Source of the DNA: Ettlia oleoabundans
Lineage: Eukaryota > Chlorophyta > Chlorophyceae > Chlamydomonadales
NCBI GenBank assembly: GCA_019693395.1
Contig: JAAMXP010000327.1
Span: forward strand, 1 to 38,397
Direction: 5' to 3'
Length of the DNA: 38,397 bases
Under the pieces are notes generated by a model. That model saw only the letters and a program-made list of their open reading frames with translations, ran no database searches and was not told the origin of the DNA. Shown one piece after another: positions 23,301-34,900 of the stretch. The position numbers and the translations under genes are program-made. How positions within the stretch are numbered: the first letter of the stretch is position 1; the number at the start of each line of letters is the position of its first letter.

Positions 23301-23620
23301 CAGAGGAGTGGCGACCACAGCTTGAGAAAGCAGAGCAGGCAGCTGCGGAGTGGCAGAACCGGGTAGGCCGCTTGGAGCAAGATTTGCGCAGTGCCAGGGC
23401 GGGGCTGCCCTGGACACCAACAGCAGCAGAGTTTGATGCGCTGGAACGTCGGATGGTGAAGTGCCAGCAGGCAGCAGAGAAGCGAGAAGCGCACTGGCGG
23501 CAGGTGGCCGAGGACAGCAAGCGTGCAGCAGAAATGCAGCAGCTGCGCCTGCAGCAGCAGTATGAGGCAACTTTAACAGCTCGGGATCAACAGGTCAAAA
23601 CGGCTTTAGGCAGCAGCTGA
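20377..23620 (+). CDS. Long coiled-coil protein, tentatively CEP162-like; probable frameshift at the 3' end
   Basis: A centriole/transition-zone type coiled-coil protein is my best guess, based on the C-terminal pattern alone. Exons 20377-21136, 21239-21579, 21695-21751, 21867-22321, 22452-22560 and 22661-23620 close to 893 residues. The first 185 or so residues are Ser/Pro/Gly-rich and probably disordered; from QQRIDVLESRLLAETEARQA onward almost everything is heptad-rich Gln/Glu/Ala/Leu coiled coil, broken by Ser/Gly linkers. The last 70 residues contain LPWTPTAAEFDALERRMVKC and HWRQVAEDSKRAAEMQQ, which recall the conserved C-terminus of CEP162. The frame ends at 23618-23620 just after DQQVKTALGSS, but another frame continues with a family-like ending to 23671-23673 (see findings). 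The start is uncertain because upstream exons may exist. Intron 1 is 102 nt, a multiple of three with no stop, so it may be retained. Generic coiled-coil similarity is the main alternative. Confidence 0.6.
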
Positions 23621-23979
23621 ATGGGCTGCTTGCCGCAGCACGCCTGTTGCAGGCTGCTGCTGCAGTAAAGTAGGACTTGGTTTCAGATACACCCTTTTTT
23701 CATGCTCCTTTCAAGTAAGCAAAGCTTGAAACTGTATCGTTCTCTGCCCTTTTGGCTATTGCATTTATACATATTCAAGCTGCTTACATATGAGGATTTG
23801 CTAATTGCAACACGTTGGTAAGGATGTATTTGGGATGAATATTACAGGGAAGCAACACGTGAAGCTCAACATGCCGCTGCCTGGTGGTACATTATAAGTT
23901 GCATACTCATCCCGGCAGCTCGCTAGGCCTGCCGCTATGCCGCACATCTTCTGGGTGCGGGACATTGCAATCAGGACAC
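23621..23979. other. Convergent 3' spacer (coiled-coil gene / LEA-like gene)
   Basis: About 360 bp. The first 53 bp appear to encode the out-of-frame C-terminal tail of the coiled-coil protein. The rest is A+T-richer 3' UTR sequence, with a minus-strand TGTAA at 23842-23846. Confidence 0.5.
23842..23846 (-). terminator. Putative TGTAA poly(A) signal of the LEA-like gene
   Basis: TTACA on the plus strand, TGTAA on the minus strand, about 135 nt beyond the stop codon at 23980. Inferred from motif and position. Confidence 0.45.
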
Positions 23980-25274
23980 TTAGCGGGTAGCATCAGCACC
24001 TTTCCTGGTGGCCTCATCAGCCCGGTTCTTGGTCTCCTGCCAGGTCTCCTGAGCACTGTGCTTGGCCTGGTCCATGCCCTCACCTGAGAAGAAAGAAAGA
24101 AAGAAAGTAGGGCACGGAGGCAACCGCTTAGATACGTCATGTGTCAGTATGCTGTGCATATGTGCATATGTTTTTGTATGGACAGGGGGCACTGCTGAGG
24201 TGGCGGCAACAGTCCATGCATGGTGTTGGGCAGCTGGCACGCAGTGCTGCGTTGCTCGGGGAATCGTGTACTCAAAACTCAAGGCTTCTACTGAGCAGCA
24301 GGAATGGCAGCAGGCCACCTACCAGCGCGGTGCTGCATCTCAGCAGCCTTGCCCTTGGTCTGCAAGCCAGAACACGGCATGATGGTAGCATGAGGTCAGC
24401 ATACAGGCGATTTGTATGACGGAACAGGTTGCACAGACGGGGAGACTATTGAGCAAATGAATGGCTGCTGCTCTGTCACGACTCATACAATCATGCTGGC
24501 AGGCTGCTTGTGAGTAGCACCGATGGCGGCACCTCACCTGCTCCCAGGCGGAGCCAGCCTGATCCTGGGCCTCGGCACCCTTATCCTGGGCCATGCCAGT
24601 CATCTGCAGTGCAGGCAGGGGCAAGTGGAACAGATGGGGTCATGCACAGCTGAGGTCAGCTGCCTTGTGAAGTGCAGACGGTACACATCAAGGCCACCCT
24701 GAACAACCCCGGCATGCCCCTCGCGGCTGACCCGGTAGACTGAGCCGCCTCAAGACTGTCAGCGCGTGGCCGAGGAGACTACTGGGCTAGGCAAATAGAC
24801 GGCAACCATCGTATCGAAGCTAGTATAGTAGCCTCGGCTGTGCGAGACAGTGCTGAGGTGGCTGCAGTTGACTGGGCCAGCTGTACGCAGGCGTGGTGAT
24901 GTGGCATTTGGATGACTCAGCAGATTCCAGACCGGCTTCACAATGACGATGCATTGCTGCAAGACCCATTTGGTGCAGGGCTGAGACGGGTGGGTCGGGC
25001 AACACGGCATCTGCCCAGGCTGTGGCCGCAGACGAACTCACCTCAGACAGGCGCTCCTTGCCAGCCTCCATGGTCTCGGACACCTTCTGGCCTGCAGCGG
25101 CCTGCAAGCAAGAATGCCGGGCAAGGAGGTGTGGTAAGCAATATGGAGCCCTCGCTTGCACTGGTGCAGGGGCCGCCCCAGCTACCAACCGCAGGTGGGC
25201 GGCGGTCGTAGACAGTGGAGTCTCACCATGGTGTCGCTGATCTTCTGGGTCACGGGCTTCTGCTCCTCGGCCAT
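23980..25274 (-). CDS. Small LEA-like hydrophilic protein
   Basis: Resembles group 3 late-embryogenesis-abundant proteins, which protect membranes and enzymes during drying, cold or salt stress; the stress role is inference. Five minus-strand exons close in frame to 104 residues: 25274-25227, 25101-25042, 24603-24538, 24359-24323 and 24083-23980. The protein is almost all charged and small residues with spaced Met, Ala, Gln and Trp. Examples are VTQKISDTM, GQKVSETMEAGKERLSE, MAQDKGAEAQDQAGSAWEQ and HSAQETWQETKNRADEATRK. The loose 11-residue spacing of A/K/E fits amphipathic LEA helices. It has no signal peptide, membrane segment or cysteine. The first three exons have phase-0 ends and each encodes one helical unit. 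The start MAEEQKPVTQ is well placed. Because composition drives the call, a different small hydrophilic family is possible. Confidence 0.7.
24091..24107. repeat. (GAAA)n microsatellite at a splice acceptor
   Basis: Four GAAA units plus one G on the plus strand. On the minus-strand transcript it is a TTTC repeat that forms the polypyrimidine tract directly before the last exon of the LEA-like gene. Confidence 0.85.
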
Positions 25275-25771
25275 ATTGATGAGTTTGGGGTTGCTGAAAC
25301 CTGTGTTCAGGGAAGGAAGGGTGGAGGGTGGAGCGCACAGCTTCTCGTGGGCTGCCTGTGCGGGCTTCACTGACTTTGAGCCATGCAGGCCTCCCGTCGC
25401 AGGACAGTGGAAGGGGCCGGGAAGAAGCACAGAAACAGAGGAGCAGCCGCGAGCCAACCACACAGCAAGGTGCTCAGCAAAGACAACGCGACCAACCCAG
25501 GCACTGTCAACCCTCTGCTGTGAAAGGACTTGCCTTGGATGGGTGCGAAGGGAAGTTGCAGGGTAGTAGCAAGATAGACAATGTGTGGGAAGACAGGAGA
25601 AGCCGGCTTTGTACACCGCGCGCGCCACCACAATCACAGCTTCCGTGCCACGTACCCAGCTTCCACCCGCCTACGCCTCGGCCACCCAACCACCTCATCC
25701 TCCACCTCCACCTTCCGCCTGCCCCTCCTCACCCTTCCGCTCCCGGGTCATTTTGCTGTTATAATCCCAGC
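25275..25771. promoter_or_regulatory. Divergent intergenic region (LEA-like / GST)
   Basis: About 500 bp between the starts of two stress-type genes. Long reading frames cross it on both strands but have low-complexity Pro/Ser/His composition and no family match, so I treat them as chance. A pyrimidine-rich stretch (about 25665-25745) precedes the GST start. Confidence 0.45.
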
Positions 25772-27958
25772 ATGGCAGGCCTATCTGGGGCAAGCACTGC
25801 CATCACGCTGTTCACAGCAGGCACTCCAAACGGTGCGGATAGTCTACCACGAGCCTGGCAGGCAGTAACTATGTTGCAACGGAGCTGAGCACCCAGCATG
25901 GCAAAGAGGGTCCAGCAGCACTTGGGTCCCCAGGTGGCAGCAGTCGAACACTGCCGCCGACCGGCAGCAGCGACCGAGCAAGAATCCAAGTGAGGTGGTC
26001 TCACCGTCCCATCGTCCTGCAGGCTGGAAGGCCAGCATATGCCTGGAGGAGCTGGAACTGCAGGTGCATGACCTCAGCTTCAGCAATAAGGATGCTAGCT
26101 GACTTGCTGGCTGCCGGTCCAACACACTGCCGGGCAACAGGCAGGCATCATGAGGTGCCTGCTGGTCTCCCCCACCTGATGTGCACACGCGTGCCCCTTG
26201 TCCTCTGCAGTATTCTGTGCACCGCATCAACCTGGCAGCAGGAGAGCAGGCAAGACCGCCGCTGAGCCTCAGACGCATTGCTTACTAGCCTTTACACCTT
26301 TACAATGTAGACGCAGACTGCAGCCGGCTGCGGACCAGTTTGTCGGTTTAAACTGGCGGCCAAGGCTTACTGATGTTCCTGCTACTGCAGAAGGAAGATT
26401 GGTACCTGCGCATCAACCCGAATGGCCGCATCCCCGCCATCGGTTAGTGCTGCAGCTCGATTGCTGTTCCTTTTCAGTTGCCAATCACTCGACAGTGCAC
26501 AACTATTCATTCAATCCCTCGTCGTTACTCACTGAGCTGTAAATGCCTGCCCAACCCCAACAGCCGCCAGGCTTGCCTGGGCTGACCCTCGGTTTGCCCG
26601 TGCGCTACATTTTGATGCTACCTATGCAGTCGATCACAGCAACGGCGACCTGCCGGTGTTTGAGTCTGGCGCTGTTCTCCAGTACCTTGCTGAACGCGAC
26701 CCCCAACGCCGCTTGCTGCCAACTGATGAGCTGGAACGAATTGAAGTGCTCAGCTGGCTCTTTTGGCAAGTGGTGAGTCACCGCAACCTGCACCTGCTCC
26801 GCCTGCGAGCCCTGCTGCATATGGCTGTTCTGCACATGTGCCAGTCCACTAGCAAGAATATTACTTAGCCAGTTGCCCAAATTAGGTTGCTCGTTCTGTT
26901 GTTTGGCTGTCTATGTCTTCAGGGCGGACTTGGCCCTATGGCGGGGCAGGCAGATTGGTTCCTGCTGTATGCACCTGAGCGCAGCAAGCTGGCCATCAAG
27001 CGTTACGTTGATGAGGTGCAGCGTCTGTTCGGGTGAGGGCCTTGACATGATAGTTACATGGGCCAAGGGAGGACTTGGCTGACCTACCCATTACTTGACC
27101 GTCGTCGTCCTCCCCTTGCCTGCCAACCATTGAATGTCATGAAGACCATTGCAACTTGCTCAATGTGCCGCTGCTTCTTTATGCCCCTCTTTATGGCTTA
27201 TGAATCCTTGTATCTGCCCACACTCCTGGCTGCAGAGTGATGGAGAAGAGGCTGGAAAAGCATGAGTGGTTGGCTGGCAACTCGTACAGCATTGCCGACA
27301 TCGCGTGCTTCACTTGGGTCCTGCTCCACGATGTGTGGGGTGCGCCCTGCGGCTGACAGCTTTTCATGACGCGCACATTTCACACATGCAAATGAGTGCT
27401 GTCCAGGCCTGCTGGTTGGGTGGCAGGCGAAAGACGGGCATGCGGCAGCGATGCCTTCTGTAAGTGTGAAGCTATGGTAGCAAACTGCCTGAGACGTCCA
27501 GCGTAAACACAGCTATCTGCATGCTGCCTCTGCTGTTGTGCTGCCGCTGCAGGCATTAACCTTGCGTCCTCTTACCCTGGCCTGCGCCGGTGGATGGACG
27601 CTATCAAGGCACGCCCGGCTGTGCAGCGAGGGCTCAATGTGCCAGAAACCAACACAGTGCTGGGACACACAGGCGAGTGTTGCATTTACCTTCTGGTATA
27701 TACAGTGGTTGCAAGCCACATCATCAGCAGTCTAGCACCCATTGTTGAAATTTTGGGCGTGTCATGCAATTGTCAGTAGAGCGGTGGTGTTTGCCCAGCG
27801 GTGAGAGGCACTAGCGCAGCATGGCCTGGATCCAGGAGCGGAAAAGTTTCTCATGACAGCTGCTTTCCGAATATGGCGCAGATGTGTGGCGAAGTTACAT
27901 GGAAAAGGCCAGGGAGGGGCTGGAGGGTATTAAGCCTTTCCCGGAGCCGGAGGAGTGA
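25772..27958 (+). CDS. Glutathione S-transferase, Ure2p/YghU-like
   Basis: A cytosolic-type GST that likely conjugates glutathione to, or reduces, electrophiles and peroxides. Eight exons close to 245 residues: 25772-25832, 26023-26093, 26391-26442, 26630-26772, 26923-27032, 27236-27339, 27553-27672 and 27882-27958. The thioredoxin-fold N-domain shows [20 protein letters not shown] (about residues 11-30), then [20 protein letters not shown], the cis-Pro region RIPAIVD and [20 protein letters not shown]. The helical C-domain includes [20 protein letters not shown] and [20 protein letters not shown], with the usual N-cap S/D motif. The TPNGxK active-site segment is typical of Ure2p-like enzymes. 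Two introns have GC donors (26094 and 27673); the second, AG|GCGAGT, is a standard GC-AG type, the first (GAT|GCTAGC) is weaker and chosen because it alone joins the two blocks in frame. Confidence 0.92.
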
Positions 27959-28923
27959 AGCAGAAGAGGCACGTGTGGGGCTGGCAGCTGCCAACGGCGG
28001 TAACTCAGTGCCAGCCATGTTAGCACCAGCAACCAGATCTGCCTGTAGATTATCTTATGTTGTCCATATACTGGCTTTCAGTGCATAGGTTGTCTGTCGG
28101 AGAAACCACAGTTGTGAATGGTTTGTTTGTCATGCCAAGTTGCAATGAGTCGCAGTCGCACTGCCGTCAAGATGGTGAGAGTGCCTGTTGGACTGCGGTT
28201 TAAGTGGCAGTGTTTTATAAATTTACACCAATACACAAAATCTTCAGGAGGCAAACGAAGGAGGCAGTGCTTACTTCTGATTTTGAACAATGAAAAGGTT
28301 GCTGGCTGGCACCGCGACGTGTGCCCGCACTTTGCCGCCGCCAACAGGCACCTGCTGCATGAACAACGCTGTAGGGCTGTGGCCGCTTTGGATTGTTCAG
28401 CAGAACCAGTACAGTAACATTCATGTGCTTTTCTGCAAGCTCGACACAGAATGCGGCGGAATCTGCGGGATGGTGTTCTGCCGTGTACAGCAGCGGGACT
28501 TGAGACTTGAGCAGTTGGTGTGCCAACGATTTGCCTTTGTGCTCACCATCGCTTGAACGACCCAGAACCTGTAGCAGCAGCCCCACTTCAAGAATACTAT
28601 ATCAGGGTACGGCAGCAAACCCTCGGGGTCGCTGCCGCTGCCTCGGAGCCGCTGAGACCTCTCGGAACCGCGTGCGATGATGAGCTGATTCACCATATCG
28701 CAACATTGCTGTTTGCATCTACAAGAGTTCGCAGTCAGCTGCCGCCGCCGCCGCTGCCGTTCCCATTCCCCTTGCCGCTTCGTACGGTTGTGTAAGCTTT
28801 AAGCTTTGGCCAACACTAAGCACAAAGCATGCAAGTTTGCCTGGCTTTCAAGTTAAATGCTGACCATAACGGCAGCACTGTGCTCTGTCTGGCACTTGCA
28901 TCGCCCTGCAGGCTCGTCCACCG
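27959..28923. other. Intergenic region upstream of the giant gene
   Basis: About 965 bp, the longest stretch without a supported exon. Several open frames cross it on both strands but none has family-like composition. A CCCTGCAG acceptor-like site at about 28912 lies just before the next gene's first ATG and is in frame with it, so an upstream exon may be hidden here. A TGTAA occurs at about 28791, far from the GST stop. Confidence 0.4.
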
Positions 28924-31900
28924 ATGCCGTCGTCTCGGGCAGAGGATGCTACAGGCCCACCATCCACCTCTACTAGCGCTACTGAGGAGCTTGTGGCAGG
29001 TCTGCTGAATAGCAGCAGGAGTGATGGCGCCGCTTCGCTCGTAGCCCACCTTCGTGGCAGCGGCGGCATGAATGCAGATGCGGCGGCCACTGCACAGGCC
29101 CTGCTTTCTCAGCCCCAGGCCCAGCTGCGTGCGCACGGCCTGCTTGCTGCATACCTGGCGGGCAGGGCAGATTTGGTGCTCGGAAAACTGGTGGGCCGTG
29201 ATGCTGGGGTATGGAAGGCAGCCAGCAGCCTGCTGTCCAAGGTGAGGGTGCCCTGTATCGACTCTCTTGACTGGTCAGCTCAAAGGTGCTGGGAGTGAGA
29301 CTCGCATGCCCCGGACTTGCTGCCTCAGTTATGCTGTTGCAAGCCAGCAGGTTGGCAGCTTAGCCCCCCTGTCCTGAAAAATTATGCAGCCGTGTGCCAT
29401 ATAAACAATGCAATCTCACCTTCTCCCTGCAGATGGATCTGGATGCTGATTGCACCGCGCAGCTGCTGAGCTGGCTGCTGGATGGCGCCCCGCCTGCCAT
29501 GCGTAAGGACTTCCTCACCGGGCTGGGCCGGCTGCCACAAACTCCGCTGGGCACAGGGCTCTTTTCAGCTCTGCTGGAGGCAGGGCGGGTTGAGGATGCG
29601 TTGCGGTTGGTGCGCCACGCTGGCGCTCGGTCGGATGCGGAGCTGGCACCGCTGCTTCGCACACAACTGGTGGAGAAGCAGGTGAGTGCATCATGTAGTG
29701 GGAGCTGCGGGTTAATTGCAGATGTGCGTCCGCTTGCCTGCCAGCCTGCCAGCTCACCAAACCGACTGCTCTGTTCCGTTTACAGCTAGCAATGAACAGC
29801 CAGTCTGACCTGCCTGTTGGCTTGCGCATGCAGGGTGCCAAGGATTGTGTGCCCACCTGGGCTCGCCAGGCATGGCAGCGCCTTGTTGTGGCTCGCCCTG
29901 AGTTGGGCCTGCAACTGATGCGAGAGCTGTGGGCAAAGGTGCAGCTGGAGGTCACTGACAACAGTGAGCAATACACCGCTTTCATGATGGTGAGATGTGC
30001 CGCCTGCCATCAGCCACCCAGCTGCATGTCTGTCCGCCTGCCTGCTGGCTTGCCCCTCCATCCTCGCCTTCCCAATCCTGAGTGTTGGTCTGTTGGCAGT
30101 TGCACTATCCCATCCTTACAACCCGCTCTGCACGTCCCTTGGTGACCCTTGCAGCTCCGGCGTGCAGTGCTGGCGCTGCTGCATGGAAGCGCTCGCAACA
30201 AGGCAGCCAGCGTTCTAATTGACAAGCAAGTTGTGCGCGATTCACTGGAGGGCTCTTCTTACGACCACAAGCCATTTGATAGCCGCTTGCTCAGGGGACT
30301 TCATGGCCACCGCAATGTGCCGCTCCAATGGTGCGTTGTTGGACGGTCGGCGGGGGCAAGTGAATGTACGTCGTGGGGAGGAGTTCTTCACTGCTGCACT
30401 CACTTTCTCGTCAACTGCTGCGTAAAGCCAAGCAAGCATATCGTGGTGTTTTCAGTGTTTTTGGCTCCCGCTGTGTACAGGCGCCACGCACGTCAGCTGA
30501 TGCAGCACCTGCAGCGCGTGCGGGCAATGAGGACAATGAAAGGCGCAAAACTTGTAGAGCTTTGTGCTCTGTGTTACTGGGATCGAGCATAAACAACAGG
30601 CAGTTGCGCTGGGCATATCGTCTTCAAAGACGCGGCCTGCTGGCTGGTGTGCTGCAGCAGGCCACGTTGCAAGGTGAGTGACAGCCGTGTTTGGAACTAG
30701 TTGCATTTCACTTGCACAACTGCACGTGTGAGTTGTTTATGTCAAAGTCAACTGAGCCCACCTCCAGTAACTGTGCTGCCATTTCAGGACAAGGCGCCAA
30801 TACCGTGTACCACATCAGGCTTGATAGGGGCTGCAGGTTCGCCTCGATCCTGCAGCGCATCGTGCGGTTGGCGACAGCTCCAGATATGGAGGCCAGAGAC
30901 GCTCTGCTGGCAGGCATTGCTGCAGCAAATGCTGAGAGCACGCTGTTTGCCGGTGATGATGTGGCAAAGGAGGCGAAGCGGCGGCAGCCCTGGCGCTCCT
31001 GGCCTGCCCAGGAGAGCTGTCTGGCCAGCTGGCCTGCAGCTGTGCTAGCCCAAGGGGTCGACAAGCTGATAGAGAATTACAAGGATGAGCCACGCATCAC
31101 GAGCAGCACCAACGTTGGCTGGAGCAAGTTGGAGGTGCTTCAGCGGTGCGCGAGTGTGTAAACGAGCCTACTGCTTAGGGCGGCATTACATTGTTGACAG
31201 TACTATGTGCTTGTATGCATGTCAGGTGGAGACCCCGACCTTGTGTTGGTGGGCCCGGCACCCTCTATGCTTATGGAGTTCTGCTGGAATGGGTTCCACA
31301 GTTCTGGCACAGCTATTGATCCGCATGGGTGTATGCACAATAACTGGCAACTTTTGTGCTGGTATCCCGGTGCAGGTTACGGGCGCAGCTGCTGTGGGAG
31401 CCTTCCCACCGTGATGCAGTGCTTGCCAAGCTTCGCACCAACCTGCCCCTGGCAGATGAGCGAGCGCAGGCATACAATGAGTTACTTAAGTATGATGTGC
31501 CATCCAGCCATGCCGATGCTGTGAACGAGGTCATGCCCATGATGCTGTGCCGTATTCGCAACGAGCGCGCCTTTGTGAGGCAGGCGGTGAGCTCGCTGCC
31601 TGAATCGCTTTTGATGTCATGGGCGCGTTGGCATCTTGCAGTAGTCGTGGCTGCCAACGGTGCATGCCGCAAGGATGGAGCTCATTGTTACTGCAACATT
31701 TTGAGACTCATGCATTCAGGCCTGGCTCATCAACCAACATGTGCAGCACCGCTGCTTGCCAGCATGGAAACCTTTCAAACCTCGCTCTCTGACAGGTGTT
31801 CAGCGCGCTTTATGTGCGGGAGGCAAGTTACAGCTCCAAGCCAGCAGTGTCTGGTGTTAGGCGGCAGGGCATGCTGGCGTGGCTACATGACGAGTATGTG

Positions 31901-34900
31901 CCACAATTGGAAGCCTCAGTCCTTGATGCCATCAGGTTGCCAGACGGCTCTGACCCTCTGCGATCAACGGTGGGTTGCAGGCTGAGTCTTGTCGCCCGCT
32001 GGCTATTGGTGGGTCAGCCCAGCCTGCTTTATGCTAGCAGCTAGCAGTGATGGCTGCTTATTTGGCACCTTAAGGTTGCCGCTTTGGTACTGCATACAGC
32101 CAGGCTGTGCAATCACCCCGGTCACTAAATTAGCGATGTTGCATTTTGCATGAACACCCAACCTCATCTGCAATTTGCAAAAGCTGCTATTGCCATTGTT
32201 TTGAAAACTTTCAATGCAGTTGGGCGGGCTGGTGGCAGACATGCTGCAACAAGGTTTGCTGCGGCCTCACGGCGCCATGTTAGGGGCGGCGCTGCGGCTG
32301 CATGCCGCATTGTTGCACCAGTTTGGCTTGCAGCAAGACAATTATTTGAGCGGTGGCTCTGAAAGCGAGGAGGACAGAGCAGCTGAACTGCATGGGTGGT
32401 GCCCTGAGGCGGTGCATGAGGTGGCAGTGGAGTCTGACAACATTATGGCGAGCAGCGACTTGCAGCATGCAGTGCGGGTGCTACTGGCTGAGCTGCTGCC
32501 TCTGTATGAGGCCGCTGGCAGGCCTTTTGCTGTGCATGCCCTGCTGGCAAGACTCACAGTATCCAGCTCAGAAGGCATCTCAATGCTGAAGCTGAAGCTA
32601 CTACAACAGCTGCCTGAGCTGGTGGCTGCTGTGGAGCAAGCGCTGCACCGCCGCTTCCCTCAGTCGTGTTGGCCCCAGCCGCCCGGCCAGCCTGTTGAGC
32701 AGCCGGCATCGGAGGCAGGCTTGCAGCACAGCGCCCAGCCAGCACACAATGCACCAGAAACTAGCTACGTGCCCTGGTTCTATAGTCTTTATTATTGTAG
32801 CAACAACTGGGAGCCCAACTGCTTCAGCTGGTGGCTGGACTGCTGTGATGTTGAGCTCGGCTTGCAGCATGCTAAGGTGAGGACAAGCAACGCATAGGCC
32901 TCCAAGCTGTCGATTAGGAAGCCTGCTGGCTGCTGGCTGCATTGGCTTACAGCAAATGCCATCTTTTGTTCCTCACACATGCCCCCAATGCTGCGCAACT
33001 CTGCACAGGCGTTGTTGGAGCCGCCAGGAGGCACCGCTGCACTAGAGAAGTTTGTTGATACAAAGCTTTTTCACACTTGGTTGCGCTCCAAGGGTGAGTG
33101 GAGCTTGCTGGGCCATGCTTGCAATCAATCGCCTTCATGCGAAGCAAAGTGCGGCCATGCTTGCTCGACCGTCCATGACGGTATGGGGCAGATCGTATAT
33201 AGACATGGTGTCTTTGCTTCTATTGGTCAGTGTGGGTTATACTGATTTCTGCCTGGCGCCGCTGTGCCTGCAGGTTCAGTGCCGCCGGCTGCCATGTGGT
33301 TGCGCAACCTTGTCTACTCTGACAGGCGGGCGCTGCAGGTGCTGGTGGAGCGGCAGTCTTCCCTGTGCCGACAGCTGCTGAAGGAAGATGGGAGCCGCGG
33401 GGCCTTCTGTCAGGCCCTGCTGGCGAAGCCTCCTCTTTTCAACAGGCGGCTGTACGGTGTGCTAGTGGACTATGACAGGTGATACCGCCGCCACGAACTG
33501 GCCTGCTGCCCCCATGGTTCTTAACCTCAGCCTAGCCGCCAAATTGCTGGGTGCTGCTGATGGGATAGCTATCACTAGCTGCAGCAACACCTACTTGACC
33601 TGCTGGGTGTACTTTGAAGCGGTCCCCTCCTTACTGCCCTGTTCTCGCCTATTCTCGCAGTGCTGCGCTGGAGAAAGTGCTGGCTGCACCCGCGGAAGGC
33701 CGACCAGCGGCTTTGAAGGAAGCTATGGCAGGCTACGCGCCCGTACCGGCGGCCGACAGCTTTTGGGAAGTCAAAAGGGAGCTGGGTAGCACGGACTTCA
33801 GGCGCTGGCCCCCTGCGGTGCAGGCTCAGCTTCGGCAGCTGTTCACTGCGGTTGCCAGCAACGTCAAGGCCAAACCTCGTCTTCGGATTGCGGGGGTCTG
33901 CATGCTGGTTCGACTCCAGGTGTGTGAGTGCTTGTATTGTCTGGGGCACTTGCTGTTCACGGACACATCTATCATATAGGCATCCCCGGTTAGCACGGCT
34001 GCATGCAGTGCGACGGTTACAGGTGGAAAGTTGCCATGCGCAGCTTTTGATTTTGAGTCTGGCGCACAGGCCAAGACATCGATTGAATCACGTGCTGTCA
34101 CGGGAGTTCTGCAGGAGACATGTGCATGCTTGCATCAACAGACAGCAGTGCCTGGCTGCTTGCCCATCCGCCTATTGCAGGATGCATGTGCCGCTGAGCT
34201 GGAGCTTTTGGTGGGAGATCCGCAGCTGACGGCGGCTTGCCTGCTGGCGGCATCGCTGCTGCCTGACAAACTTGAGGCTGCCAACTTCCTGCAGAGCAAG
34301 GTATGGGCTGCCAACGTCAAATTTGGCGCCTGATCAGCCTTCCCTCCAGTTGCCCGCCACTAGCCATTTGCTCCGTCCAACTGCCCGCTGCGCCCTTGAC
34401 TGCTGTTTTCGCAGCTGACGTGTGATGAGGCAACTCACGCCGCGTCTGCGCTGCGGCGGGTGGCTGCTTGCTTGTCTGATGCGGAGGTGGCAGAGCTGGG
34501 AGCGGACTTGCTCTCAACTGTCGGGCTGCGCGCTGCTGCCTGGCACCAGATTGTGGCGCTGCTGCTGGAGAGAGGCACCCCTGAGGTGTGTGTGTGGCAA
34601 GGATTATACTACTTGAAGTAAGTCACCCTGCGTGGACCATTGTTTTCTTGTTGGCTCTACTTGCCGCATTCACGCAGGTTATTTGCAAAGCTGACAGATG
34701 ATTCAAATGCATGATTATCAAGTAATTCACGCCGAGTAATTCACGCCGTTCCGACCTTTCTCTTGCCTACAGGCACTGGAGCTTGTGTATGGTGAAATGC
34801 GGTGGCCAGATCTCAACCCCAGCATGTGTTGCGGCCTGCTCAATGCGACAGGCTCGCTGTGTGCGCTGTGCCAGGTGGCCGAATTTTGGGAGCGGTGCGC

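Noticed and set aside
25182..25637. Long minus-strand frame upstream of the LEA-like start
   Set aside because: Only its end is the LEA-like exon 1; the upstream residues are Cys/Leu/His-rich and look like untranslated sequence.
25328..25888. 186-residue plus-strand open frame before and across the GST start
   Set aside because: Only its last part is the GST first exon. The upstream portion is low-complexity Pro/Ser/His without a family match and overlaps the LEA-like promoter.
28215..28586. 123-residue minus-strand frame in the GST / giant-gene spacer
   Set aside because: No conserved motif, no plausible splice partners and mixed composition; most likely a chance frame.
28520..28795. 91-residue plus-strand frame ending in a Pro-rich stretch
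   Set aside because: It could be an upstream exon of the giant gene, but no donor joins it in frame to the acceptor before 28924 convincingly.
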